Assembly: GCA_022818135.1 (NCBI GenBank)
Contig: JAFMSR010000008.1
Coordinates: forward strand, 34,610,257 to 34,674,256
DNA: 64,000 nt
Direction of reading: 5' to 3'
Source of the DNA: Saxidomus purpurata
Lineage: Eukaryota > Mollusca > Bivalvia > Venerida > Veneridae
Shown in pieces: positions 11,625 through 23,150 of this stretch (position 1 is the stretch's first letter; every line of letters starts with the position of its first letter). The notes under the pieces are model-generated. The model was given only the letters and a program-made list of their open reading frames with translations, made no database searches and was not told where the DNA came from. A program made the position numbers and the translations under genes.

Positions 11625-13194
11625 CTTTAGACAAGACGACACTATACGCCATTGTTTATCGTTCCAAATGTAGATCCGCCATCTTTAACTCATGCAACTA
11701 TGGTGATTCTCAATACCGGAAGTTGCTGCTATCCTGCAGGTTTCCGTCTTCTTTTTAAAAAAAATATATTAAGAATGCAGATGCTTTCAAATAATTTATT
11801 TTATTATTTTAGTCAACCTTTCCTTTATTTTATTCGTTTAAAAACAAATTGGAGACTTAATAACACGGAATATGTTATGTAGAAAATAGAGTTCCTAAGC
11901 GATTTAAATAAAGCCTCGCTGTATTAATCCGAGTTCAAATATACAAAACTTATGAGATTAACTCCTGATTAATTCTTTAGACCATGTTCTTCAGTCACTA
12001 TTGTGAAATTTATTATCCCTATTACATGCTTTCATTCAGATCATTTAAATCCCTCACAGTAATTTTGATTCACATAAAGTTCATACGTTCTCTAGGTGTT
12101 TCAATCTAATTTAAGAATTTCTTTTTAAAATATGTGGGTGTTTCCATCATGTTTTACAGAGAGAATAGGTATATCCACCTCATCCTTTTTGTTCCTGCTC
12201 TGAGAAGGCATTTACATCGCTGAATATAAATAGATGACACAAATCACGCCAATGCAACCCCACCCTTCACCCGCCCAAAGTGAAATTGGAAGACATGCCG
12301 ATTTTTTGCTCTCTGTCTGTCTATATGTATTTGCTGTCTGAATGATACATACTTAAATGTAGCGCTTCTTCTCATAAACAACTCGCAGACTACATGCGGT
12401 AGTAATCATGTTCTCATACATGAATTTTAATGAAACTTAGCAAAAGTGATATCACTATATCGCCAGGATAAGGCTCGGGATATTGTCACTTTGTTCAAGT
12501 TATGAAATCTTGTGCCTTGGTCTCTATGTCAAAAATACAGTTAATATATATAGAACTGCCTTTTCAAACTGGACGAAACTTTGCGTAAGTAATCAGTGCC
12601 AAGCCATGTTTCGCGCGTCTTAGAGAATTCTCGGTTGGATCAAGTTCGCAGTCACTGTAACTAAAATGTTTCTTATTCAAACTATACCTTTCTGTGTTCG
12701 CAATTCTTACATTGAGCCCATGTTACCTACAAAAATACTTTTTAAATGATTTGTCTGAAAACGAAATAATAAATATGTGGCTTAAAACTGCACGTCTTAA
12801 CATGGGCTTAACCATCGCGGTCAAATATTTAAAGGTCATAAACCATAATCAAAGAGGATTAATAGGGTTTTATTTTTTATAATCAATGCATCTACAATGT
12901 ATAATATGAATTTTTAAGATTTAACTAGACAAACTTTTTTTTAAAATTCGTTTGTAGGTAATCGACAAGATTCCAAAATTTCATTACTTATGTTGCATGG
13001 TGTTTTAAATTATTTGAAAGGAAATGATTTTGAGTTTTAAAAAATACGAACATCGACTTCCGGTCAAGGATTAATCTCCATAGCGTCTGTAAGGTGAACA
13101 AAAGAAAATGGAGGACTACTTGATTTACAGTCTAAGTATTTTCCGTATGAAGCCATGAATCTGTATATGCCAGAGAAAACGAACAATCATCAAA
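11625..13194. promoter_or_regulatory. Divergent intergenic region between the gene A and gene B start codons
   Basis: About 1.57 kb separates the two initiation codons, which face away from each other. No exon is supported here. Because A and B are paralogues with shared exon phases, this interval is the natural place for both promoters, possibly a shared bidirectional one. That is inference: no TATA or initiator element was confidently placed. Confidence 0.5.
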
Positions 13195-16100
13195 ATGATA
13201 ATACAGAATAGAAATGTTTTATGTATTTATATTTTTCTTCAGTTAGGATTAAAACTAGCAGGTACGTACATTTTCAATTTGTGCAAGTTCACATTATATA
13301 TATACACAGATGTGTTGCTGCTCAACATACTCTAAACAGCAACCCGGTAAACATCGTATATAACGAACATGTTAGGACCATTTAAATATGTTCTTTATAT
13401 CCGGAGTTCGTTATATCTATATATCACTTTCATATTAAATAAAGATGGAAAAAATCGGCCACAGAAAAGTTGTTCCTAATATCCGGAATTTCACTATATC
13501 CGTAGTCGTTATACTATTTTCGCTATGTGGCTTCATGTAATACAGAATTTAGTTTTTGTAGCAGGAAAGAATTGTAGATATATAATCAGGACAGCGCTTT
13601 CACTCTTTCTGCCGTTCGTGCCGTAACTTAAATAATTGATGATCAGCCATGCCCCATGATGCACGGGAACTTTAGAATTACACTACGAAAGCAAGTCACT
13701 TAGCATACAGTCTGAACGTTTCAACGTCTTGTAAGAAATAATTTATCTTTCCGTTAAAAAATCAATAAAAGTTTTCATATTTGATTTACTACCGTAGAAC
13801 AATGAATGAAAGGTACCATATTTTCCTAGATATATTTTAAAATAGTTTCCAATATAACCTGTTTATACATATGTACTTTAGACTTCTTATTTGTACAGGC
13901 GCTTGTGGTTTCCCGTCAGACCTGCAAGATGGTACGTGGCATTCCAGTGATATGGGTGATGTCACATTCAACTCTACACATTTCACGGTATCGCAGATGG
14001 TCGACTTTGGGTCATTAACGTTTACGTGTATTTCATACAGCAACTCGAAATACTATAGCGAGTAAGTATCTTTTTACATGAAATCTATTACTTGCTTAAA
14101 TATATATGGCTTAATTACTCAGTTCTTGTATCAATGACCATTTCGTCCGTCTTAACAATTTGACAGTGTTTATTCAGTTACAGAACAACCGATGAATTAT
14201 AATTTCTTTCATCCCGTTGAATTCTTTCTACCGCAAACTATTTTACTATATATTCCAAAAAGAGATATCTCTCTAATTTCAAAGAGATATATTTCGTTTT
14301 AATAGAGGTATCTCTTTCATACTGAGATAATTTTAAGAAATATCTCTTCTACTTACAGAAATATCTGTTTATTATCATTTTAGAGATATTTTTCTTTTTT
14401 CGAGAGATATCTCTCAAAGTTACAGAGATATCTCTCTATGTAAACAGTTATATTCTTTTGATGTATGAGAGATAAGATATCTCCGTATTGTACAGAGATA
14501 TCTATATTATTGGGATATATCTTTCAAATCTTTTAAAAGAAAAATATGTCCAGATTTGCACAAATAGGCCCTATCACTGAGTTTAAGAGGCATCTCACTT
14601 ATTTTAGGAGATATCTCTATGATATCAGATTAATCTCTTCTTTAATTTATAGTACAAGAAATATTTCTCCAATATTAAAGAGACGTCTTTCGATTTAATA
14701 AAGATATCTCTTTCACGCTGAGCGATATCTGTGTATCACAGAAAGATATCTCCTGAACTTTAAGATGTTTTTCTTCTGCTTACAGAGATGTCTGTTTCAC
14801 ATAATTTTCGAGATATCTTTCTTTTTTCGAGAGATATATCTACAAGGTACAGCTATATAATCTGTAAGTTTAAGAGATATCTCTTAATTTTAAACAGATA
14901 TCTTTTTTTCAGAGATATCTTTTGAGGTACGAAAGAGAAAGAGAAATACTATACTCGAACACTCCTGTACTACATTTTGTATATATTTATGATAAATGTT
15001 TTATATATTTCGAGTATCGACGGTCAAACTTTTAAACGTTTATTTTTATTTCATAAAAGTTCCTGCAAGTTTATTTCGTATAATGCTATAATTTCTCTTG
15101 CAGATCAGGTTCGTTCAGCTATTTAGGAATTACGGATCCATTCAAAGTAGCCATCTGTTTTAAATTGTCGAAACAGTCGTCTACAAAGTATTTATATATT
15201 CCACAAACAAGTAAGTACAATGTACAAGTTGGGTAAGCTTGAAAACTGCTCTTTTGACAAAGTTGCATGTATCTATGGATAACAAAATGACTGCAGTATG
15301 TGAAAAGTTAGAAGCGAGGTATTTATATTTTAATAAATAAACGATAGGAAGAGTTGAACTGTTATAATAAAGTACTGTATATTGGTAAGTTCTTTTATTT
15401 TCGCGATTTTCCAATTTCGCTTATTTAAAAATCTCGGAAAAAATTAATTTCACATAGATTAACGATTAGTGAATTCTCCTTTCACGAATTAAAAATTCGC
15501 GAATAAATATGTCTGCTTACAAATCGTGAAATGTTCGTGACGTGAAAATTACCCAGTTTACAGTATACACTAGTTTTCTTTTTGTGATTAAACTATTCTA
15601 TCTGTTGTGACTATTATTACAAGATATATCATGTGGCATCTATCTTCGGTGCTGGTCAAATATATGTACAAGGTAAACGTTTGTTTATTCTGTAAGGTTT
15701 CTGTATATGGATGATTAACTTAATGCTGAACGGTAAATGTATATGGATGACTGAGCTAATGCTGTGAAGTTAATGTATATGGATGATTGACTTAATGCTA
15801 TAAGGTCAATGAATATGGATAATTGACTTAATGCTGAACGGTAAATGTATATGGATGACTGAGTTAATGTTGTGAGGTTAATGCATATAGATAATTTAGT
15901 AAATTCTGTACGATTAATATATAGATGACTAAGTTAATGCTGTAAGGTTAATATATATGGATGACTGGGTTAATGATGTAAGGTTAATGTATATTGATGA
16001 TTGAGTTACTGTTGTACGGTTTATGTATATGGATGATTGAGTTAATGCTGTAAGCTTAATGTATGTAGATGACTGAGCTGATGTTGTAAAGTTAATGCAT

Positions 16101-19100
16101 ATGGATGACTGAGTAAATGTTTTAAGGTTAATGTATATAGATGATTGAGTTAATACAGTGCGGTTAATGTATATGGATGGTTGAGTTAATGCTGTACGGT
16201 TAATGTATATGGTTGGCTGAGTTAATACTTTACGGTTAATGTATATGGATGGTTGAGTTAATGCTGTACGGTTAATGTATATTGTCGGTTGAGTTAATAC
16301 TGTACGGTTAATGTATATGGATGGTTGAGCTAATGTTTTAAGATTAATGCATATGGATGACTGAGTTAATGTTTTAAGGTTAATTTATATAGATGATTGA
16401 GTTAATGTTGTACAGTTAATAAATTTTGCTTACAGCTACTCTAGCGAACACAGATGTGAACAGAATATATTTCAATCAATCAACTCACTCGTTCAGTTCC
16501 TCGGAGACATGTGACAGCTCATCAACCAATATAGAACACACGAGACTTCTTGTCAAATCAGGTAACATAAGCTTAGCACCAAGAATAATTGCTTTAAAGA
16601 GCAAAAAAGTAGCTATGGGCATTGTCATAAAACAAATTCAGTGATATGGTAACAGCCTTAGGCGTAGCGTTCGATATAATTTTATTTTAAGCTCACTTTA
16701 ACCGAAAGCTCTAGGTGAGCTATGATGATTGATACATGTCCCAGAGGTAATGCCCATGGAAAACAAAACTTGCTATATAATACTTTCTTTGTGGTCTGGG
16801 AATTGCATTTCTTGAGCAATCATAACCTCACTAGGAAGTATGTATGGCAAAACGTCTTAATTATGATTCAGATGGGACCAGTGTATTTAGGTAAGGGTTC
16901 CTGTGTTATCAACGATGCCATATAGAACATTTACAATCCAGAACCTTCATGTCTTTAGCAATTCAACTGATTTTAAAGGGACATACCCTACATCTAGCAG
17001 ATTATATTTTCGAAACATAGATAATGTGTTCAATGAATGTAACATGAGAAGTATTACATTGCGACTGGGGGTGTTGGAGATAAAGAGCGCACACTATATT
17101 ACTATCTCGAGCCCCTTTGACTTTGGTCATTGACCTAGTGAAACGAAACATGGGTCATGCACAGCTACGCAAGGTACTTGTCATATCTGTGAAGAAATCA
17201 TTGAATTTTGACCAGGGGTTTTTACAGGTTAATGGCGCACAATATTTTACTGTCTCGAGCCCATTTGTCCCTGACCTTTGACATTGCGATCAGAACATGG
17301 GCGATGAAGCACTAGACATTGTCCTTATCATTTCTGTGAAGTATCATTAAATTCTGACAGGGGGTTTTGGAGATTAAGAATGCACACTTTTTCACTATCT
17401 GGAGAAACATAGACCATGAAGCACTATACATGGTACTTATTCATTCTGTGAATTATCATTGAATTCTGACCAAGGGTTTTGGAGATGAAAGTCTAAAATC
17501 ATTTCTATCTCGAGACCCTGTGACATTGACCTTTACCTAGTGACCCGAAACATAGACCATGCCAGCTAGACGTGGTACCTATGACTTCTGTGAAGTATAT
17601 TAAATTCTGACCAAGGGTTCCGGAAATTTAGCGTCCACAAGATTGCGACTACAAACGAACAGACAGACACATAAGCTAAATCCAGTATACCCCACCCCTT
17701 ACACTTTGTGTGTTGGGCATATAGCTACTTATCATCACATCTGACACATTTTTCATTAAGACTTGTTAAACTCAAATGTTATAGGTTATGCAAATGTCTC
17801 TTCTGTGGACTGTGCCAATGATATCTCCGGTCAATATACGTACAACGTGACAGGAAGCACCTGCACGAATACGTTTGTCGACGGATGTACAAATAAAAAT
17901 GAGATGGTATTTAACTACACACTCTGCTCTGACGTCATGGCATACTCAGGTAAGTTTCAGTCTAATAGTCGAATAGTTTCAGTCTTATATCGTTTTAGAA
18001 AATATCTTTATGATGCAAACAATAAACCGACCCTTAGTTGATAGTCAGTTTACTATTAAATCTTTGTAATTATGTCATAGATAATTATTACTTTGACTGT
18101 AGGCTGTATATAGGAAGAAGGTACACTCGTATATACCGTCGGATTGGTAAGTTTCCGCACATCTAGAGATGTCTAACTTGAAACTAATATCTGACCTCAA
18201 ACCTCGCGAATGTAAAAAGCAATCCAAAGCCACGATTTAAATTTCAACATATGTCTAGATAAGATGGCCGTCTTGAAAATATATTTTCAGCCGGAGGCAA
18301 ACTTCTTTGCATGTACAACGCGATTTACGGAGACAAGAGTTACACCCTCCTCTATAACGATGATAATAGTACGGATGAGTCGACATACTACAGATTTTTA
18401 TGTATGGTAAGCAATCTATACACGCATGCGCAGACACATGCGCGTGCATTCTAACTTACGAGATGGAAGAAATACTGAAATGAAATTAAATTTACCTTTA
18501 ACATGTAAAAACCCGTCTTTGAATATTACAAACGGTCTCATGAATGTACAAGTCAGTATTAAATTCTCCATAGTCAAAGTTTCTAAGATACCAAGGACCA
18601 ATGGTCGTCATCACTTGGCAGTATAGGCAACATAAGTAACGAGTCAACTCCTACAATGAATCTACGCAAACTGTTTTAATTGTGGTTTCATTTTTCAACA
18701 GAATGATAGATTCTTAACTAGATCATTGTTGTGTGCTAGGTATTGGAATGTAGGTGCGGCGTGAGGTTTATCAGCTTTCAGTTTTATGTTAGTAACAAGA
18801 TGTGTCCTTTTTTCATTTTCCGAAAGCTCCGTGTTTTGTTCTCTTTTCATCGACAGGCATACAATATATTAGCCGCTATGTCATCTCCATATAATAATGT
18901 AAAATAAAAAGAAGCTATACTAGTTTTAGTATACTAGTACTACGATCTCTCTCCTCTATTGATTATTCCCTGTTAGTTTTAAAATTTGGATCCCTAATAA
19001 AAAAGTGCTATATATTGAACATTTAAGTACCATTTGTTGTCGGTACTTCATTTTGTATTGTCAGTTTTAACACCCTATGTTGCCGTTAAAACATTGACCC

Positions 19101-21911
19101 TTTTACTATGCTATATCGTCGGCAATGCATCGTCTCTTCAAATACATCACGATGTCCGTATTACGTTAAACTTTAAGAAAACCATGTTGTCGGTACTGCA
19201 TTTGTCCTTCTGACTCCGCACGTCGTCAGTAATACGTTTTCCCTTCAGACATCCTGTGGTGTGGGTATTGCATTACCCCTTTAGCATTATTGCTATTGCA
19301 TTGTCCGTTCAAACGGTCTATGATGTTGGCATTGCAAAAACCCTTTTACGGCTTTTAACATCCTATGTTAGTGCAAAAGCAATACCCTTTCAGACGGTCT
19401 ATGATGTTGGCATTGCAAAAACCCTTTTACGGCTTTTAACATCCTATGTTAGTGCAAAAGCAATACCCTTTCAGACGGTCTATGATGTCGACATTGCAAA
19501 AACCCTTTTACGGCTTTAACATCCTATGTTAGTGCAAAAGCAAACCCTTTCAGACGGTCTATGATGTTGGCATTGCAAAAACCCTTTTACGGCTTTTAAC
19601 ATCCTATGTTAGTGCAAAAGCAATACCCTTTCAGACGGTCTATGATGTTGGCATTGCAAAAACCCTTTTACGGCTTTTAACATCCTATGTTAGTGCAAAA
19701 GCAATACCCTTTCAGACGGTCTATGATGTTGGCATTGCAAAAACCCTTTTACGGCTTTTAACATCCTATGTTAGTGCAAAAGCAATACCCTTTCAGACGG
19801 TCTATATGTCGGCATTGCAAAAACCCTTTTACGGCTTTTAACATCCTATGTTAGTGCAAAAAGCAATACCCTTTCAGACGGTCTATGATGTTGGCATTGC
19901 AAAAACCCTTTTACGGCTTTTAACATCCTATGTTAGTGCAAAAGCAATACCCTTTCAGACGGTCTATGATGTTGGCATTGCAAAAACCCTTTTACGGCTT
20001 TTAACATCCTATGTTAGTGCAAAAGCAATACCCTTTCAGACGGTAATACCCTTTCAGACGGTCTATGATGTCGACATTGCAAAAACCCTTTTACGGCTTT
20101 TAACATCCTATGTTAGTGCAAAAGCAATACCCTTTCAGACGGTCTATGATGTCGGCATTGCAAAAACCCTTTTACGGCTTTTAACATCCTATGTTAGTGC
20201 AAAAGCAATACCCTTTCAGACGGTCTATGATGTCGGCATTGCAAAAACCCTTTTACGGCTTTTAACATCCTATGTTAGTGCAAAAGCAATACCCTTTCAG
20301 ACGGTCTATGATGTCGACATTGCAAAAACCCTTTTACGGCTTTTAACATCCTATGTTAGTGCAAAAGCAATACCCTTTCAGACGGCCTACGATGTTGGCA
20401 TTGCAATGACCCATTTAGCATCCTATGTTACGGCTAAAGTAAAGCCCCTTCAGACGGCCTATGATGTCGGCATTGCAATTGCCCTTTTAGCATCCTATGT
20501 TCTTGCTAAAGCAATGCCCCTTCAGACGGCCTCAGATGTCGATATTGCAGTGACACTTTTGCTGCTTTGAGCGCCCTATTTTACTGCTAAAGCAATGCCC
20601 CTTCAGACGGCCTATCATGACGGCATTACAATGACCCTTTTAGCATCCTGTGTTATTGCTTAAGCAATGTCCCTTCAGACGGCCTCAAATTGACCCTTTT
20701 AGCATTCTTTGTTATTGCGTAAGCAATGTCCGTTCTGACAGCCTATGATGTCATGATGTCAATATTGCAATGACCCTTTTAGTACTTCAAAGCTGATATC
20801 ACATCCAAATTACAGTGTGTTATTCCATGCCTCAATTATGGTCTGTGGCACTATCACATCAGAACAAGAGTGATAACTGGCGAAGAAAATTTCATATAAT
20901 CATTCAAATATTTTTGAAAAAAAAAACAACTTTCAGGTTTCAAAAGTTGGTTCGGATGGAACATATGTGACCACTTACCCAAGGGCTTGTTTAGACTACC
21001 AGAATGCGTCTGCTATCGCATCACCGGGTGTCGCCTTTGTAATGTCAGCAAACAGTGAGTGTATATTAGTATCTTTGTTAACTGTTGAGTGAAGTGTAGA
21101 AGGCTTAAGTTCAAAAGTTTAAAATTGTTGCTTACTTTGTGACAGCAAGTGTTAAAGTCTAAGTTATCTGTTTCGCTGACTGTTTAATCAATAAAGTATG
21201 TAGAAGAAGTACTCTAAGCAGTTACACATCATACATACTTAAATATATGTATTAATATATGTAATTGCAGCTACTTGTAAGACAGATAGTGACGATACAT
21301 CGACCCTGAGTGCTGGAGCTGCAGCTGCTATAGTGATAGCCCTTCTTATCCTGGCTGTTGCCGGTGTCGTCATAGGAATATGGTATTATATCAAGGTACA
21401 CAAATTGAAAAAGGTCAACCCAGACATGATCGCTGCGAAGTCGCCACCAATCGATACTAAAGAGCAAGAGAAAAACCTTGACGGGAGAGTATCTCCATTC
21501 TCACCGTATCCGACAGTCAGTGAATTGGCTTTATACAGATTTGGACCGTCGGAAATTGATGACGACGACGGTGGGATGACTCTTGGAGCAACAACTCCAG
21601 GCTTTACAGATGGAAGGCGAACGATGTTTGGGAAGGATGCAGAGAGAGAAAGTCAGGCAAGTTTGCCTATGTATAGTGAGGTGGGTGGAGATACGCCAGA
21701 ACCCACAAGACTCAGTGAAGTGCATACTAGGATGAGTGAAATATCTGAAGTCAATATCGCAGATCCAACACCGTTTACTATGACACGTGCCACTATGAAC
21801 ATTCCTGAAGAAACACGTGTTTCACCATTGCAAACCCCAACGGAAAGTAGGCCTAATGGAACGATACAATCACCACGTGAAAATGGCGGTACAAATGATG
21901 TAACACTGTGA
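13195..21911 (+). CDS. Gene B: type I single-pass membrane protein, Cys-rich ectodomain, short tail
   Basis: Eight exons: 13195-13261, 13899-14061, 15104-15210, 16436-16561, 17785-17949, 18291-18406, 20937-21054, 21271-21911. They total 1503 nt (500 aa) with every phase compatible. The start MIIQNRNVLCIYIFLQLGL gives a signal peptide joined in phase to ACGFPSDLQDGTW. The ectodomain (about 23-300) has regularly placed cysteines (CGFP, FTC, AICF, ETC, DCA, GCT, LCS, LLC, FLC, RAC, TCK) and many N-glycosylation sequons (NST, NQS, NVS, NVT, NYT, NAS). A helix at about 302-327 (AAAAIVIALLILAVAGVVIG) precedes a tail of about 170 aa rich in Ser, Thr, Pro, Asp and Glu with no recognised domain. The whole tail is in the last exon. 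The ectodomain is paralogous to gene A; exon six is 116 nt in both. DUF7042-7045 type similarity is from memory. It could be an adhesion molecule or receptor; its role is unknown. Confidence 0.88.
13345..13530 (+). repeat. Dispersed repeat ('tatatccgga' family)
   Basis: Contains GGACCATTTAAATATGTTCT, TTTATATCCGGAGTTCG and ATATTAAATAAAGATGG. The same ordered landmarks occur at 62448-62530 (GGGACCACTTACATTTGTTC, ATATCAAATAAAGAAGC), and TTATATCCGGAGTTTACTG occurs near 63613. It lies in intron 1 of gene B. The transposon class is undetermined. Confidence 0.6.
14270..14940. repeat. Array of palindromic AGAGATATCTCT motifs
   Basis: Intron 2 of gene B holds some two dozen copies of AGAGATATCTCT or one-base variants in about 670 bp. 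They sit at irregular spacing, each its own reverse complement around the GATATC core. It is not a simple tandem repeat because spacers differ. Confidence 0.85.
15690..16430 (+). repeat. 36-bp minisatellite, about 20 degenerate copies
   Basis: Units like GTTAATGTATATGGATGATT followed by GAGTTAATGCTGTACG fill intron 3 of gene B and stop immediately before exon 16436-16561. Units vary by substitution and a few small indels. Confidence 0.9.
17040..17700 (+). repeat. Degenerate tandem repeat of about 140 bp, bivalve-type intergenic repeat
   Basis: About four to five units, each with a version of GCACACTATATTACTATCTC, GACCTTTGACCTAGTGA-like and TTCTGTGAAGTATCATTGAA segments. The right edge, ACAGACAGACACATAAGC and poly-C-rich sequence, resembles ends of tandem-core elements known in bivalves. 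It is in intron 4 of gene B and has no coding potential. Confidence 0.7.
19060..20790 (+). repeat. 81-bp minisatellite, about 15 near-identical copies plus degenerate edges
   Basis: The unit contains CGGTCTATGATGTTGGCATT, GCAAAAACCCTTTTACGGC, ATCCTATGTTAGTGCAAAAG and CAATACCCTTTCAGA. The central copies (about 19310-20390) are almost identical; units outside decay progressively. It lies wholly inside intron 6 of gene B. Because 81 is a multiple of three and one frame lacks stops, it produces a spurious 240-codon open frame. Confidence 0.93.
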
Positions 21912-22057
21912 TAATTCTATATGCATAAGCTGCCTCTTTGAAACGAAGAAGCTTAAGGACAGAATATGCTGTCATGCAATTTGTTTCAACTCACACATCA
22001 GTTGCAAACATGGTCCTGTTAAAAGGAAAATTAGATGTTATCCTTTTTATTATGCAA

Positions 22058-22063
22058 AATAAA
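22058..22063 (+). terminator. Candidate polyadenylation signal of gene B (AATAAA)
   Basis: AATAAA lies about 150 bp after the gene B stop codon; a second copy is at 22259-22264. Either could be used; no transcript evidence is available. Confidence 0.4.
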
Positions 22064-22749
22064 CTAGAAACTCGTAAATAACCTAAGAGATGTTCTCCGC
22101 AACGGTATGAAACAATCTGCATTCAAATTGACTTCGCGCTTGCAAACAAAATTACTCTGCCATGTGACTTCCATGTGAGCTCGCCCTTCAATATAAATTG
22201 TGATGTTAAATGTATTCTTTCATTGATATACAAATTCATTAGCAATATCAACTATATCAATAAATCAATGCATGTTGAAAGCTACAGAAATTATTAAATG
22301 ATTGCAAGCACAAACAGAAAAATAGATGTATGAAACAAAAAAAACGAATAAGGTAAAATTATGGCGCTTTTCTGAAAATATGTTTTAAAATCACAGTTGA
22401 TCAGTATGTTTTATGTACACTGTTGTTTTTATCAAACATTCAAATGTATGCAAATTTTGTTTCGTGAAATAATTGTTTGATATTAAATGACCCCACTGAA
22501 AGTTACAATATATTGCCTTAATTCCAGACATTTACAATAGCAAATTTTACAAAAACGAGACACTTTTGTTGGTTGATTTCTGTTATTTATATAACATCAA
22601 AGTGAAATAAAAAATGTAAGATAAGACAGTTCCTTTAAAGAATGTATTTTGGATATTTAACAATTAGATGTACAATCAGAGGCCTACATATGAAGTATTT
22701 CATTTCAATTTTTTGATTTTATGTGTTACATAAATTACCAAAATTAAAG

Positions 22750-23150
22750 TACTTTCGATTTTTTTCAAGAAACACCAGCTGAAAATGGGTGTGTACAAAA
22801 GTGTAGAGGAAATAATAACTTTTAACCCAATACACCAAACTCTTCCCGCTACCAGTATGAAAAATAACTTTCAAAATATGATTTTCTTATTTGACTGGGA
22901 GAGCAATTTAAGAAAAGAACAACTGCATGCAGGAGTGCTTCCCTCCACTGCCGAAGTCCACCAACATCAACAACGACGCTTTCAACTATCATTTTATCAG
23001 TCCGATTTTTTTATATCTAAAGCACCAACTTTAAATACTAATGCGGCATAATCATTAATTTAACACATTTAAATGCACAGCAACCAAAAATTGCTTTTAT
23101 AAAACTGTCACCAAAAATACACTTTGTGCAGTAATATGCGCATAATGTCA
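22750..23150 (-). repeat. Dispersed repeat, copy 2 (inverted relative to 9775-10130)
   Basis: Its reverse complement carries TTAAAGTGACATTATGCGCA, CTGCACAAAGTG, CAATTTTTGGTTGCT, AAATGTGTTAA and GGCAGTGGAGGGAAGCA in the same order as copy 1. It lies downstream of gene B. Confidence 0.7.

Noticed and set aside
19848..20570. A 240-codon open frame on the plus strand
   Set aside because: It is a translation of the 81-bp minisatellite inside gene B intron 6; neighbouring units break the frame and no splice evidence supports it.
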